From Bacteroidota bacterium (GTDB taxonomy: Bacteria > Bacteroidota > Bacteroidia > Chitinophagales > Chitinophagaceae): DNA of 64,000 bases. The position numbers and the translations under genes were made by a program. The stretch lies in contig JAUZOE010000013.1 in assembly GCA_030706605.1 (NCBI GenBank), forward strand, positions 21,853 to 85,852, written 5' to 3'. Positions 20,112 to 31,214 of the stretch are shown here, piece by piece. Position 1 is the first letter of the stretch. Every line of letters begins with the position of its first letter. The notes beneath the pieces were generated by a model. It did no database searches. It saw nothing but the letters and a program-made list of their open reading frames with translations, and was not told the origin of the DNA.

Positions 20112-21338
20112 ATGATATTACCAATAGCTACATATAATAATTCTTTAGATAACTTTTGCATAGTTGGTGTAAATTATCGTAAAAGTGATATGAATATCCG
20201 GGGCAAATTTTCGCTTTCGCAGGATCAATCATTGGATTTACTCAAACAAGCTGTTTCTAAGAAAATTCCGGGATGCCTTGTTCTCTCTACCTGCAACAGG
20301 ACTGAAGTTTATGGGATTTGTAATGACCCGCATCAGCTTATTGACTTGCTTTGTAACCGTACCAATGGCCTCAAAGAGGAATTTTTGGATCATGGATATA
20401 TACATCAGGGACTTTCAGCTATTGATCATCTATTCAAAGTAGCTTCAGGGCTGGATTCTCAAATAATCGGTGATTATGAAATTCTGGCTCAGATAAAACA
20501 ATCTGCGAAAATTGCCAAGGAGAATGGTTGTATCAACAGTTTTATGGAGCGTGCGATCAACTATGCATTACAGGTTTCAAAAGAAATTAAAACTAAAACC
20601 AAAATAAGCACAGGAACCATATCTGTTTCATATGCTGCAATTGAAATAATAAAAGAAAAAATAAAAAACAGGAAAAATAAAAAAGTACTGTTGGTGGGTA
20701 CCGGAAAATTTGGCAATCATATTGCTAAAAATTTAAGGGACTATTTACCTGAATCTACTATCTCATTTACGAACAGGACTGATGAAAAGGCATTTGAACT
20801 GGCAGAACAATATGGAGCAGAATTTATTTCCTACAAAAATTTGCCTGCTGCAGCCAATGATGCCGATATTATAATTGTAAGTTCTGCTGCCGGGTCTTAT
20901 ACGGTGCATCCTTCATTCTTCATTACAGATAAATCAAGACTCATACTTGATCTTTCTGTTCCTCAAAATGTGGATCCTGCGGTGAAAAATATTGCAGGTG
21001 TTACACTTTTGAATGTGGATGAAGTATCTGTTATACTTGATGAAACTATATCAGCCAGACAGGCAGAAATACCTAAAGCATTACAAATCATTGATGACAC
21101 TTTAAATAGCCTGGAGGACTGGCATCGCCAACAGTTTAATAATCCTTTGTTACGAATTGTGAAATCACAACTTCATCAGTTGAGTGAGATTTATTTTGAA
21201 GATAATAATCACCAGGAAATAATTCATAAAACGGTTTCTTCCCTTGCGATACAACTAAAACACAAGAATGATAAGGGTTGCCAATGCATAAATGCTTTAA
21301 ATAGCTATCTTCACCTGGATTATGAAACAACCTCTTAA
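20112..21338 (+). CDS. hemA: Glutamyl-tRNA reductase
   Basis: LSTCNRTEVYG and HLFKVASGLDSQIIGDYEILAQIK; ATG 20112 preferred over TTG 20094 because TATGTTTG (20089-20096) overlaps the TTG. Confidence 0.94.
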   Translation: MILPIATYNNSLDNFCIVGVNYRKSDMNIRGKFSLSQDQSLDLLKQAVSKKIPGCLVLSTCNRTEVYGICNDPHQLIDLLCNRTNGLKEEFLDHGYIHQGLSAIDHLFKVASGLDSQIIGDYEILAQIKQSAKIAKENGCINSFMERAINYALQVSKEIKTKTKISTGTISVSYAAIEIIKEKIKNRKNKKVLLVGTGKFGNHIAKNLRDYLPESTISFTNRTDEKAFELAEQYGAEFISYKNLPAAANDADIIIVSSAAGSYTVHPSFFITDKSRLILDLSVPQNVDPAVKNIAGVTLLNVDEVSVILDETISARQAEIPKALQIIDDTLNSLEDWHRQQFNNPLLRIVKSQLHQLSEIYFEDNNHQEIIHKTVSSLAIQLKHKNDKGCQCINALNSYLHLDYETTS

Positions 21339-22275
21339 GATAGGCACAAGAGAGAGTCAATTAGCAGTTTGGCAAGCCTCTCGTGTGCAAACACTCCTAA
21401 AGCAAAATCATATTGAATCAGAATTGATCTTCATCAAAAGTGAAGGTGATGTGGATACGATAACGCCACTCTATGAATTAGGTGTGCAGGGGATTTTTAC
21501 CAAAACACTGGACGCTGCGTTGTTAAATAAAAAAATAGATATTGCTGTGCATTCTATGAAAGATGTACCCACTCAATTGCCAGCAGGAATCAGGCAGGCG
21601 GCAGTATTAGAAAGAGGCACTTACAAAGATATTTTTGTGTTTAAAGGAGATAGGAAATTAATTGAAGAAGAATTGAACCCGGATTACTCATTGGCCGATA
21701 GCTCGTCATTAACAATAGCTACGAGTAGTACCCGCCGCAAGGCACAGTGGTTACATCGTTATCCCAATCATAAAATTGAGAATTTGCGCGGAAATGTAAA
21801 TACCCGCTTACGGAAAATAAGTGAGAATAATTGGAATGGGGCCATTTTTGCGGCAGCCGGACTTGAACGCATCAATCTTCGACCTGAAAATTCAATTGAT
21901 CTTGATTGGATGTTGCCAGCCCCGGCCCAGGGAGCTATAATGATCGTTTGCAGAAATGATGATAATTTTTCTTTTGGTGCCTGCCAATTGTTAAATGATG
22001 AACCGACGTCAATATGTGCAGGAATTGAACGTGATTTTTTGCGAGCTTTATTAGGTGGATGCTCTACACCAATAAGCGCTTTGGCTACTATTAAAGAAAA
22101 TACAATTATTTTTAAAGGAAATATTTGTAGCCCTGGTGGAACTAAAAAGATTGAGATTGAAAAAACGGATGTAATTCAAAGCAATAATGAATTAGGAGTG
22201 ATTGCCGCCAAAGAATTATTACAAAATGAAGATGCTCAACTAATAATTCAGCGTATACAAGATGCAAAAAAATAA
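21322..22275 (+). CDS. hemC: Hydroxymethylbilane synthase
   Basis: KIGTRESQLAVWQA, HSMKDVPTQLP, LGGCSTPI motifs; overlaps hemA by 17 bp. Confidence 0.96.
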   Translation: MKQPLKIGTRESQLAVWQASRVQTLLKQNHIESELIFIKSEGDVDTITPLYELGVQGIFTKTLDAALLNKKIDIAVHSMKDVPTQLPAGIRQAAVLERGTYKDIFVFKGDRKLIEEELNPDYSLADSSSLTIATSSTRRKAQWLHRYPNHKIENLRGNVNTRLRKISENNWNGAIFAAAGLERINLRPENSIDLDWMLPAPAQGAIMIVCRNDDNFSFGACQLLNDEPTSICAGIERDFLRALLGGCSTPISALATIKENTIIFKGNICSPGGTKKIEIEKTDVIQSNNELGVIAAKELLQNEDAQLIIQRIQDAKK

Positions 22276-22975
22276 AGTATACATATTGAGTACCAGACCT
22301 GTGGGTGATGAGTTGATAGCAGAAGCCGCTAAAAATAATATTGTTATTGATGAAAGTTCTTTTATTAAGATTGAAGAAATAAAAGACACATCAATTGCTG
22401 AAAAAATAAAAGAATTATCCCATCAAAACATTTCAGTAGTATTTACCAGCGCGAATGCGGCTGAAGCGGTCGGCAAACTGGTTTCAATAAAAACTTCCTG
22501 GAAGATTTTTTGTATTAGTAATGCCACAAAAAAAATTGTAACGAAGATATTTGGAGAAAAAAATATTTCAGAAACTGCGGATAGTGCAGAGCAATTAGCT
22601 GGGAAAATAATTGAAAACCCTTTAATAAAAAATATTGTGTTCTTTTGCGGTGATCAGCGAAGAGACGAATTGCCCCTGAATCTGAAAAAGAATCATGTGA
22701 ATGTTGAAGAAATAATAGTGTATAAAACTATTCAGACACCATATCTACTTGCCAGGCAATATGAGGGTATTTTATTTTTTAGCCCAAGTGCTGTTCAAAG
22801 TTTTTTTTCAAAAAATTCTATTGAAGCTAAGACCCAACTTTTTGCTATTGGCGCTACCACTGCGGGGGCTATAGCTTCTTTTACCTGTCAGCCTGTTATT
22901 GTTGCAGAAATTCCGGGAAAAGAAAATTTGGTGAACCTGGCAATAAAACATTTTAGTTTAAGCAAAATTTATTAA
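22262..22975 (+). CDS. hemD: Uroporphyrinogen-III synthase
   Basis: HemD-like fold sequence (VVFTSANAAEAV, FFSPSAVQSFF) between hemC and hemE. Confidence 0.85.
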   Translation: MQKNKVYILSTRPVGDELIAEAAKNNIVIDESSFIKIEEIKDTSIAEKIKELSHQNISVVFTSANAAEAVGKLVSIKTSWKIFCISNATKKIVTKIFGEKNISETADSAEQLAGKIIENPLIKNIVFFCGDQRRDELPLNLKKNHVNVEEIIVYKTIQTPYLLARQYEGILFFSPSAVQSFFSKNSIEAKTQLFAIGATTAGAIASFTCQPVIVAEIPGKENLVNLAIKHFSLSKIY

Positions 22976-24007
22976 ATGCAATCTTTAAAGAACAATTTAT
23001 TATTAAGAGCATTAAGGCGTGAAAAAGTAGAACGTCCACCTGTGTGGATGATGCGGCAGGCGGGAAGGTATTTGCCGGATTATATGAAACTTAGAGCGAA
23101 ATATGATTTTTTTACCCGTGTGCAAACGCCAGAACTTGCGACTGAAATCACCCTCCAACCTGTTGATCAGATTGGAGTAGATGCCGCTATTATTTTTTCT
23201 GACATATTGGTCATCCCCCAGGCAATGGGTTTAGAAGTTTTAATGGAAGAAGGCAAAGGACCATTATTGCCAAAAGTGATTAGGACTCAAAAAGATGTCG
23301 ATGCACTGGAAACCGATAATGTAGAAGAGACATTAAATTATGTAACAAAGGCCCTTGCCCTCACAAAGCAGGAATTAAACGGAAGAGTTCCATTGATAGG
23401 ATTTGCAGGAGCACCCTGGACAATTTTGTGTTACATGGTGGAAGGTAAAGGAAGCAAGACGTGGGAAAAAGCAAAGCAATTTTGTTTTACACAGCCTGAG
23501 TTGGCACATCAGTTATTGCAAAGAATAACAGACACAACTATCAATTATTTAAAAGCACAATCAAAAGCAGGTGCAGATGTATTGCAGGTTTTTGACAGTT
23601 GGAGTGGCTGTTTAAGTCCCCGGGATTTTAAAATTGTTGCCCAGCCTTACCTAATTCAAATAGCCGATGCATTAAAAGATATAGCTCCTGTAATTTTATT
23701 CCCAAAAGGAAGTTGGTATTCTTTAAAAGAATTGAGCGATAGCAGTGCTTCCGGGCTTGGATTGGACTGGTGCATTTCACCTCAAATAGCAAGAGAAATG
23801 ACCGGCAATAAAATTACTTTGCAAGGAAATTTCGATCCGGCTAAATTATTATTACCGGTTGAAGAAATTAAAAAAGAGGTAACGGAAATGATCAATGCAT
23901 TTGGCGTACAGGGTTATATTGCCAACCTGGGACATGGTATTACACCCAATATTCCGGTTGAAAATGCAAAAGCATTCGTAGAGGCTGTAAAAAACTATAG
24001 TAAATAA
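22976..24007 (+). CDS. hemE: Uroporphyrinogen decarboxylase
   Basis: [16 protein letters not shown] and GFAGAPWT motifs. Confidence 0.97.
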   Translation: MQSLKNNLLLRALRREKVERPPVWMMRQAGRYLPDYMKLRAKYDFFTRVQTPELATEITLQPVDQIGVDAAIIFSDILVIPQAMGLEVLMEEGKGPLLPKVIRTQKDVDALETDNVEETLNYVTKALALTKQELNGRVPLIGFAGAPWTILCYMVEGKGSKTWEKAKQFCFTQPELAHQLLQRITDTTINYLKAQSKAGADVLQVFDSWSGCLSPRDFKIVAQPYLIQIADALKDIAPVILFPKGSWYSLKELSDSSASGLGLDWCISPQIAREMTGNKITLQGNFDPAKLLLPVEEIKKEVTEMINAFGVQGYIANLGHGITPNIPVENAKAFVEAVKNYSK

Positions 24008-24044
24008 TATTTTTTTGCATACATGAAAAATTTTATTAAAAACT

Positions 24045-24989
24045 ATGTTGTTTAAAACCGACACAAAAGAATTCAGGGGCAGGTGGATTGAATATGTTTA
24101 TGATCTGCAGGATAAAATTTGTAATGCCTTAGCAGAAGAGGATGGCAAAAGTGTTTTCAAAACTGATGAATGGGTAAGAGGTGTTGAAGGAAAAGGAGGT
24201 GGTGGTGTAACCAGAGTAATTGAAAATGGGAACGTATTTGAAAAAGGTGGTGTAAATACTTCTGTTGTTTATGGGAAGGTTACTAATGCCATGCGTAATC
24301 AATTAAAATTAGAAGGAAGTAAATGGTTCGCGTGTGGATTATCCTTAGTGATACATCCGCTTAATCCTTTTGTTCCGACTGTTCATGCTAACTGGCGTTA
24401 TTTTGAATTATATGATGAGGAAGGGAATGTAATAGAACGGTGGTTTGGTGGTGGTACAGATCTTACTCCCTATTATTTATTTGAAGAAGATGTTAAACAT
24501 TTTCATTGCACCATTAAAAATGCAATGGATAAATTTGGAGTGGATAACTATCCAAAATATAAAAAATGGTGTGATGAATATTTTACCAATACACACCGGA
24601 ACAATGAAATGCGTGGAGTAGGGGGTGTTTTTTATGATCACCTGCGACCTGAAAATGAATCAGAAGCAGAGGAATTGCTTTCGTTTCAACAATCTGTTGG
24701 AAATATTTTTTTGGATGCGTATTTACCAATAGTAAAGAAAAGAAAAGATATATCTTTTACAGATCGAGAAGTTGAGTGGCAGGAAATAAGGCGAGGCCGT
24801 TATGTAGAATTTAATTTAATCCATGATCGTGGAACCTTGTTTGGGTTAAAAACAAATGGCCGGACAGAAAGTATTTTAATGAGCCTGCCGCCAAGAGCGA
24901 GATGGTTGTATGATTACACTCCTGAAGCAGGAAGTGCGGAATATAAATTGTTACAGGCATGTTTGCATCCTCAGAATTGGGTAGATTAA
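24045..24989 (+). CDS. hemF: Oxygen-dependent coproporphyrinogen III oxidase
   Basis: HPLNPFVPTVHANWRYFE, FGGGTDLTPYYLFEEDV, GRYVEFNLIHDRGTLFGL motifs. Confidence 0.97.
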   Translation: MLFKTDTKEFRGRWIEYVYDLQDKICNALAEEDGKSVFKTDEWVRGVEGKGGGGVTRVIENGNVFEKGGVNTSVVYGKVTNAMRNQLKLEGSKWFACGLSLVIHPLNPFVPTVHANWRYFELYDEEGNVIERWFGGGTDLTPYYLFEEDVKHFHCTIKNAMDKFGVDNYPKYKKWCDEYFTNTHRNNEMRGVGGVFYDHLRPENESEAEELLSFQQSVGNIFLDAYLPIVKKRKDISFTDREVEWQEIRRGRYVEFNLIHDRGTLFGLKTNGRTESILMSLPPRARWLYDYTPEAGSAEYKLLQACLHPQNWVD

Positions 24990-25023
24990 TATCATCATTA
25001 AATTTCTAAATCAGCAATAACCT

Positions 25024-25998
25024 ATGTATTTACAAAGAAGAAACAGAATCCTTCGCCAATCACCTTCTATCAGAAGTATGGTTGCAGAGACCGTGTTGTC
25101 TGCCAATGATTTTATTGCACCCTTATTTATAGACGAAGGGAAAAATATAGAATTCGAAATTCCGTCAATGCCCGGCTACTATCGCCGTTCTTTAGATGGC
25201 ACGCTTATAGAAATAAAAGAATTGTGGAGTCTTGGAATAAAAAGTGTTTTACTATTTATCAAAGCCCCGGATGAATTAAAAGACAATACAGGAAAAGAAG
25301 CCTGGAATGATGATGGATTAATGCAACGCAGTATCAAAGCTATTAAGAATGCTGTGCCTGAAATGGTGGTGATGACAGATGTTGCATTGGATCCCTATTC
25401 ATCTTTCGGGCATGATGGCATCGTCGAAAATGGTGAAATAGTGAATGATCCAACTGTAGAAGCATTAGTAAGAATGAGCTTGAGCCATGCAAAAGCAGGA
25501 GCAGATTTTGTGGCTCCCAGCGATATGATGGACGGCCGGATCGGAGCTATTCGTGAAGCACTGGAACAAAATAATTTTACTAAAACCGGCATTATGGCTT
25601 ATAGCGCAAAATATGCTTCCTGTTTTTATGGGCCATTCAGAGATGCTCTGGATTCTTCCCCTGGGTTTGGTGATAAAAAAACCTATCAAATGGATTATGC
25701 AAACCGGTTAGAAGCGATAAAAGAGGCTGAGATCGATGAAGACGAAGGTGCTGATATCATTATGGTAAAACCGGCAATGGCTTATCTTGATATAATACGT
25801 GAAGTTAAAAACAGTGTAAGCCTTCCTGTAAGTGCCTATCATGTAAGTGGAGAATATGCTATGATAAAAGCAGCAGCAAAAATGGGCTGGCTTAATGAAG
25901 ATAAAGCAGTACTTGAAAGCCTTACTTCTATAAAAAGAGCCGGAGCAGATTTAATAGCTACTTATTTTGCAAAAGATGCTGTAAAATTATTATCATAA
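25024..25998 (+). CDS. hemB: Delta-aminolevulinic acid dehydratase
   Basis: [15 protein letters not shown] and [11 protein letters not shown] motifs. Confidence 0.97.
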   Translation: MYLQRRNRILRQSPSIRSMVAETVLSANDFIAPLFIDEGKNIEFEIPSMPGYYRRSLDGTLIEIKELWSLGIKSVLLFIKAPDELKDNTGKEAWNDDGLMQRSIKAIKNAVPEMVVMTDVALDPYSSFGHDGIVENGEIVNDPTVEALVRMSLSHAKAGADFVAPSDMMDGRIGAIREALEQNNFTKTGIMAYSAKYASCFYGPFRDALDSSPGFGDKKTYQMDYANRLEAIKEAEIDEDEGADIIMVKPAMAYLDIIREVKNSVSLPVSAYHVSGEYAMIKAAAKMGWLNEDKAVLESLTSIKRAGADLIATYFAKDAVKLLS

Positions 25999-26044
25999 AT
26001 TAATTTCAACATCTCTGGTTTTCCCTAATTCAAAATCAACAATT

Positions 26045-27325
26045 ATGAACATACATAATAGTGAATTGCTTTTTTCCCGCGCACAGCAATCAATTCCCGG
26101 TGGAGTAAATTCTCCGGTGAGAGCATTTAAAAGTGTAGGTGGCAATCCTTTATTCATGAAGTCTGCAAAGGGTGCATACCTTTTTGATGAAGATGGAAAC
26201 AGCTATATAGATTATATTAATTCGTGGGGGCCAATGATTCTGGGTCACGCATTTGAACCGGTAGTAAATGCCATAAAAGAAAAGGTTGCCAATTCAACTT
26301 CGTTTGGAGCTCCTACCCGACTGGAAGTTGAAATGGCGGAACTCATAAAAAGTATGGCGCCTAATGTAGATCTCATTCGTATGGTAAGCAGCGGTACTGA
26401 GGCGTGCATGAGTGCAGTGCGTTTGGCAAGAGGATATACAGGAAGGAATAAAATTATAAAATTTGAAGGTTGTTATCATGGGCATGCGGATTGTTTTTTA
26501 GTGAAAGCAGGAAGTGGAATAGCAACCTTAAATATTCAAACAGTTCCCGGGGTAACAGCAGGTGTTGCTAATGATACGCTTACTGCTCCTTATAATAACC
26601 TGACTGCGGTAGAAAAATTAGCAGCGGAAAATAAAGGACAAATAGCAGCAATTATTATAGAACCTATCGTTGGCAACATGGGCTGTATTCTTCCCCAGCC
26701 AGGTTTCCTGGAGGGATTACGTAAATTATGTGATGAAGAAAAAATTGTCTTCATTTTTGATGAAGTAATGACGGGTTTCCGGTTAGCACCGGGAGGTGCC
26801 CAGGAAAAATTAAAAATTAATGCAGACCTGGTCACTTACGGAAAAGTAATTGGCGGCGGCTTACCTGTTGGTGCATTTGGTGGTAAAAAAGAAATTATGC
26901 AACATATCGCCCCTTTGGGAAATGTTTACCAGGCTGGCACATTAAGCGGAAATCCAATTGCAATGATTGCCGGTTTTACTCTCCTCAATGAATTAAAAAA
27001 TAATCCATCTATTTATTCAGAACTTGAGAAAAAAGGAGCTACTCTTGAAAAGGGATTACGTGAAATTTTAGAGTACAAAAAAATTCCACATCAGATTAAC
27101 CGCATGGGAAGTATGATGAGTCTCCATTTTTGCGATCATGAAGTTGTAGATTTTGAATCTGCTTCAAATGCTGATATTGCTTTGTTTAATAAATTATTTC
27201 ATCATCTTCTTGAAAATGGAATTTATCTTCCGCCTTCAGGCTATGAAAGTTGGTTCCTCAGTAATGCGTTAAGTTCTGGAGATATAGAAAAAACTATTAA
27301 TGCATTCAAAAATTTTGCTTTTTAA
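26045..27325 (+). CDS. hemL: Glutamate-1-semialdehyde 2,1-aminomutase
   Basis: [16 protein letters not shown] start; [20 protein letters not shown] lysine motif. Confidence 0.97.
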   Translation: MNIHNSELLFSRAQQSIPGGVNSPVRAFKSVGGNPLFMKSAKGAYLFDEDGNSYIDYINSWGPMILGHAFEPVVNAIKEKVANSTSFGAPTRLEVEMAELIKSMAPNVDLIRMVSSGTEACMSAVRLARGYTGRNKIIKFEGCYHGHADCFLVKAGSGIATLNIQTVPGVTAGVANDTLTAPYNNLTAVEKLAAENKGQIAAIIIEPIVGNMGCILPQPGFLEGLRKLCDEEKIVFIFDEVMTGFRLAPGGAQEKLKINADLVTYGKVIGGGLPVGAFGGKKEIMQHIAPLGNVYQAGTLSGNPIAMIAGFTLLNELKNNPSIYSELEKKGATLEKGLREILEYKKIPHQINRMGSMMSLHFCDHEVVDFESASNADIALFNKLFHHLLENGIYLPPSGYESWFLSNALSSGDIEKTINAFKNFAF

Positions 27326-27741
27326 TTCCACTTACACAATTCTATCATTAGGAAAAATGATAAAAAAAGAAAGCGAAGAATTACATCTCCACCTTCAACG
27401 GAACCTTTTAACTGCAAGTATCTGATTGGTATATAAAAAATATCCTACTCTTCAGTAAAGTAATTTAAAAATTAAATCAGTGTTTTTCATTCTTGCAACG
27501 GCCAATATATTCATTTATGAATATTATTGAATATAGGTTCTGCTTACTATTATAAATTTTATGCCAAATCATTTTTTTTGTGAATAAATAATTGGGTTTT
27601 TGTGATTGATTGGTATTTATTTAACATATTTAAAAATAAATTGAATCAAAAGAACAAAAGCAGGTGACCCGTTTGGTGCAACATTTAATTAAAAGATAAT
27701 TATGATAACCCATCCGAAAGTAAATTAGCGCATAAAATCAG

Positions 27742-27749
27742 TACCTTTG
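27742..27749 (+). promoter_or_regulatory. Candidate -7 element (TACCTTTG) of ileS
   Basis: Matches TAnnTTTG, 31 bp upstream of the ATG. Confidence 0.4.
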
Positions 27750-27780
27750 CCTCCTTTTTTAGTTGAAGGTTTAATATAAA

Positions 27781-30700
27781 ATGAAGCAGAAATATCGTGA
27801 ATACCGGCAGTTGAATCTTACAGAAATTGCTGATGAAATATTATCATCATGGAATAATGAAAATACTTTTGAAAAAAGTATTACTTCAAGAGAAGGAAAT
27901 CCGCCTTTTGTTTTTTATGAAGGTCCCCCAAGCGCCAATGGTATGCCTGGAATTCATCATGTAATTTCAAGAACTTTAAAAGATTTGGTTTGCCGGTATA
28001 AAACTTTACAGGGGTTCCAGGTAAAACGTAAGGGTGGATGGGACACACATGGGTTACCGGTAGAATTAGGAGTAGAAAAATTGTTGGGAATAACGAAAGA
28101 AGATATTGGTAAAAAAATATCGGTTGAAGAATACAATGCTACTTGTCGTAGGGAAGTGCTCAAGTTTAAAGATAAATGGGATGAACTAACAAATAAAATG
28201 GGTTACTGGGTTGACCTTAAACATCCATATATTACCTTTGAAAATAATTATATCGAAACATTGTGGTGGTGCCTTAAGGAGTTGTACAAAAAAGGATACC
28301 TCTATGAAAGTGTTAGCATTCAACCTTATTCACCCGCCGCCGGAACTGGTTTAAGTTCGCATGAATTAAATCAACCCGGAACTTATAAAGATGTAAAGGA
28401 TACCAGTGTGGTGGCGATGTTTGAGATAGTCAGAAATAAAAAATCAGAATTTTTATTTCAAACTTTAAATAATGAAGTAAATCCTGGTTCCGGTGAAATA
28501 TTTTTTATAGCCTGGACTACTACTCCATGGACTCTTCCATCCAATCTTGGATTGACGGTAGGTGTTCATATAGATTATGTTTTGGTCAAAACATTTAACC
28601 CCTATACACATCTTCCGATAAATGTAATTTTGGCAAAATCGCTCATTCACCAGTATTTCAAAACTGAAAATGAAAATGGTGATTTTGAAAATTTTGATGA
28701 GAAAGTAAAACATCTTCCCTGGAAAATATTAGCAGAATTTATAGGGAGAGATTTAGAGGGGATTTCTTACGAACAACTTCTTCCTTCCGAAGCCAATACT
28801 TTGGAAAAAATAAGGGAAATAACTCCAGGCGCCGAACCTTTTAAAATAATTGTAGGAGACTTTGTTACTACAGAAGACGGTACTGGCATTGTTCACACTG
28901 CTCCAGCTTTTGGCGCAGATGATTATAAAGTGGGCAAAAAAAATAACCTTGGCATTTTAACACTCGTTGATAAAGAAGGGAAATTTGTTGAGGGTGTTGG
29001 TGAATTCAGTGGTCGTTTTGTAAAAGATTACAAAGATGAAGTCAATTATACTGATGTAAATGTGGATATTTCTGTAAAATTAAAGAAAGAAAACCGGGCC
29101 TTTAAAGTAGAAAAATTCGAACATAATTATCCGCATTGCTGGCGTACCGATAAACCTATTATTTATTATCCTCTGGATGCATGGTTCATTAAAACCACTG
29201 CTGTAAAAGACAGGATGATCGAATTAAATAAAACCATTAACTGGAAGCCTGCATCTACTGGAACCGGAAGATTTGGTAACTGGTTAGAAAATATGGTGGA
29301 TTGGAATTTGAGCAGAAGCCGTTACTGGGGAACGCCGTTGCCAATTTGGCGCACGGAAGATGGAGATGAAGAAAAATGCATCGGGTCCATAGACGAATTA
29401 AAAGCTGAAATCAAAAAATCAGTTGATGCAGGTTTGTTAACTTTTGAACCAGCCGAGGATGTTACATCCGGAATTGATAATCTGATTTCAGATTTACATA
29501 AACCTTTTGTGGATAATATTGTTTTAGTTTCCTCAAAGGGACAACCTATGAGACGTGTAGCTGATTTGATAGATGTATGGTTTGATAGTGGCGCTATGCC
29601 TTATGCACAATGGCATTTCCCTTTTGAAAATCTGGAAGAGTTTAAGAATAATTTTCCGGCAGATTTTATTGCAGAAGGAGTTGATCAAACCCGTGGTTGG
29701 TTCTATACATTACATGCCCTGGCCGTTTTATTGTTTGATAGCGTAGCTTATAAAACCGTTGTAAGTAATGGGTTGGTACTTGATAAGAATGGGAATAAAA
29801 TGAGTAAACGCGTTGGCAACGTGATAGACCCATTTGAAACCCTGGAGATTTTTGGTCCTGATGCTACGAGGTGGTATTTAATTACCAATGCATCACCATG
29901 GGATAGCTTAAAGTTTGATATAGAAGGGATTAAAGAAGTTCAACGAAAATTTTTCGGAACACTTTATAATACTTATCAATTTTTTGCACTTTATGCCAAT
30001 GTAGATGAGTTTTCTTTTGAAGAAAGCGCTATCCCTGTAAAAGATCGTCCGGAAATAGACCAATGGATTCTTTCTTCACTGAATACATTAATAAAAAATG
30101 TAACCAAAAGCCTGGATGATTATGAACCCACACAGGCGGGAAGATATATCGAGGATTTTGTAGATGCGCAATTAAGTAATTGGTATGTAAGACTTTGCCG
30201 ACGTAGGTTTTGGAAACCAGTGAAGACAAAGGCGGATGGCAATACTAATGAAACAGAAGATACAAAAGATAAGGTTTCAGCCTATCAAACTTTATATGAA
30301 TGCCTGGAAGTAATCAGCGGATTAATAGCGCCAATCGCCCCTTTCTTTAGCGATTGGTTATTTAAAAATCTGAATACAGTTACTAGAAAAATAGGTGCAG
30401 ACTCAATACACTTATCCAATTTTCCAAAAGCTATTGAAAGCTCAATAAATACATATCTTGAAGAACGAATGCAATTAGCCCAGGATATTTCGTCACTCAT
30501 ATTATCACTTCGCAAAAAAGTAAATATTAAAGTAAGACAGCCACTTCAAAAGGTAATTGTTCCAGCCACGGATAGCACTTTTGAGCAGAAAATCAGGTTA
30601 ATAGAAAATATTATCAAATCAGAAACCAATATTAAAGAGGTAGAAATCATTCCGGCTACCAATAATTTTATCAAAAAGAAAGCAAAAGCCAACTTTAAAT

Positions 30701-31212
30701 CTTTGGGTAAAAAATTAGGTTCTAAAATGAAATGGGCAGCAGAGAAGATTCAAAATCTTGATGATGCAGCCATTAATCAGATCCAGGAAAATGACTTTCT
30801 GTTAAATCCAGGCCATAATGACAAAAAAGAAGATCCTATCTATATTAATTCAGAAGATATTGATGTGACTACCAATGATATAGAGGGTTTTGAAGTAGCA
30901 GTTAAAGGTAACCTTACTGTGGCACTTGATCTGGTAATAACTCCTGAACTTAAAAATGAAGGATTTGCAAGAGAATTCATTAACAGGATACAGAATATTA
31001 GAAAAGAAAGAAATTTTGAATTAACCGATAAAATCCTGCTAAGTATTGAAGATAAAGGTGATGTCAAAGATATAATTACAGAATATAATGAGTATATTTG
31101 CTCCGAAATTTTGGCAGATAAAATCGATTTCCCTAATCAAATTTCAATTGGCACCACAATTGAAGTTAATAATGACACTTTAACAGTAAAAGTCACAAAT
31201 AAAGGCAATTAA
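27781..31212 (+). CDS. ileS: Isoleucyl-tRNA synthetase (type-2-like)
   Basis: 1143 aa class I synthetase; GPPSANGMPGIHH at the HIGH position and NKMSKRVGN at KMSKS; WDTHGLPVE editing/catalytic context. Confidence 0.96.
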   Translation: MKQKYREYRQLNLTEIADEILSSWNNENTFEKSITSREGNPPFVFYEGPPSANGMPGIHHVISRTLKDLVCRYKTLQGFQVKRKGGWDTHGLPVELGVEKLLGITKEDIGKKISVEEYNATCRREVLKFKDKWDELTNKMGYWVDLKHPYITFENNYIETLWWCLKELYKKGYLYESVSIQPYSPAAGTGLSSHELNQPGTYKDVKDTSVVAMFEIVRNKKSEFLFQTLNNEVNPGSGEIFFIAWTTTPWTLPSNLGLTVGVHIDYVLVKTFNPYTHLPINVILAKSLIHQYFKTENENGDFENFDEKVKHLPWKILAEFIGRDLEGISYEQLLPSEANTLEKIREITPGAEPFKIIVGDFVTTEDGTGIVHTAPAFGADDYKVGKKNNLGILTLVDKEGKFVEGVGEFSGRFVKDYKDEVNYTDVNVDISVKLKKENRAFKVEKFEHNYPHCWRTDKPIIYYPLDAWFIKTTAVKDRMIELNKTINWKPASTGTGRFGNWLENMVDWNLSRSRYWGTPLPIWRTEDGDEEKCIGSIDELKAEIKKSVDAGLLTFEPAEDVTSGIDNLISDLHKPFVDNIVLVSSKGQPMRRVADLIDVWFDSGAMPYAQWHFPFENLEEFKNNFPADFIAEGVDQTRGWFYTLHALAVLLFDSVAYKTVVSNGLVLDKNGNKMSKRVGNVIDPFETLEIFGPDATRWYLITNASPWDSLKFDIEGIKEVQRKFFGTLYNTYQFFALYANVDEFSFEESAIPVKDRPEIDQWILSSLNTLIKNVTKSLDDYEPTQAGRYIEDFVDAQLSNWYVRLCRRRFWKPVKTKADGNTNETEDTKDKVSAYQTLYECLEVISGLIAPIAPFFSDWLFKNLNTVTRKIGADSIHLSNFPKAIESSINTYLEERMQLAQDISSLILSLRKKVNIKVRQPLQKVIVPATDSTFEQKIRLIENIIKSETNIKEVEIIPATNNFIKKKAKANFKSLGKKLGSKMKWAAEKIQNLDDAAINQIQENDFLLNPGHNDKKEDPIYINSEDIDVTTNDIEGFEVAVKGNLTVALDLVITPELKNEGFAREFINRIQNIRKERNFELTDKILLSIEDKGDVKDIITEYNEYICSEILADKIDFPNQISIGTTIEVNNDTLTVKVTNKGN

Positions 31213-31214
31213 CT

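Noticed and set aside
27326-27780. tRNA, T-box or other structured leader upstream of ileS
   Set aside because: No cloverleaf, T-box motif or strong terminator/antiterminator was seen by eye; only a -7-like element near the start
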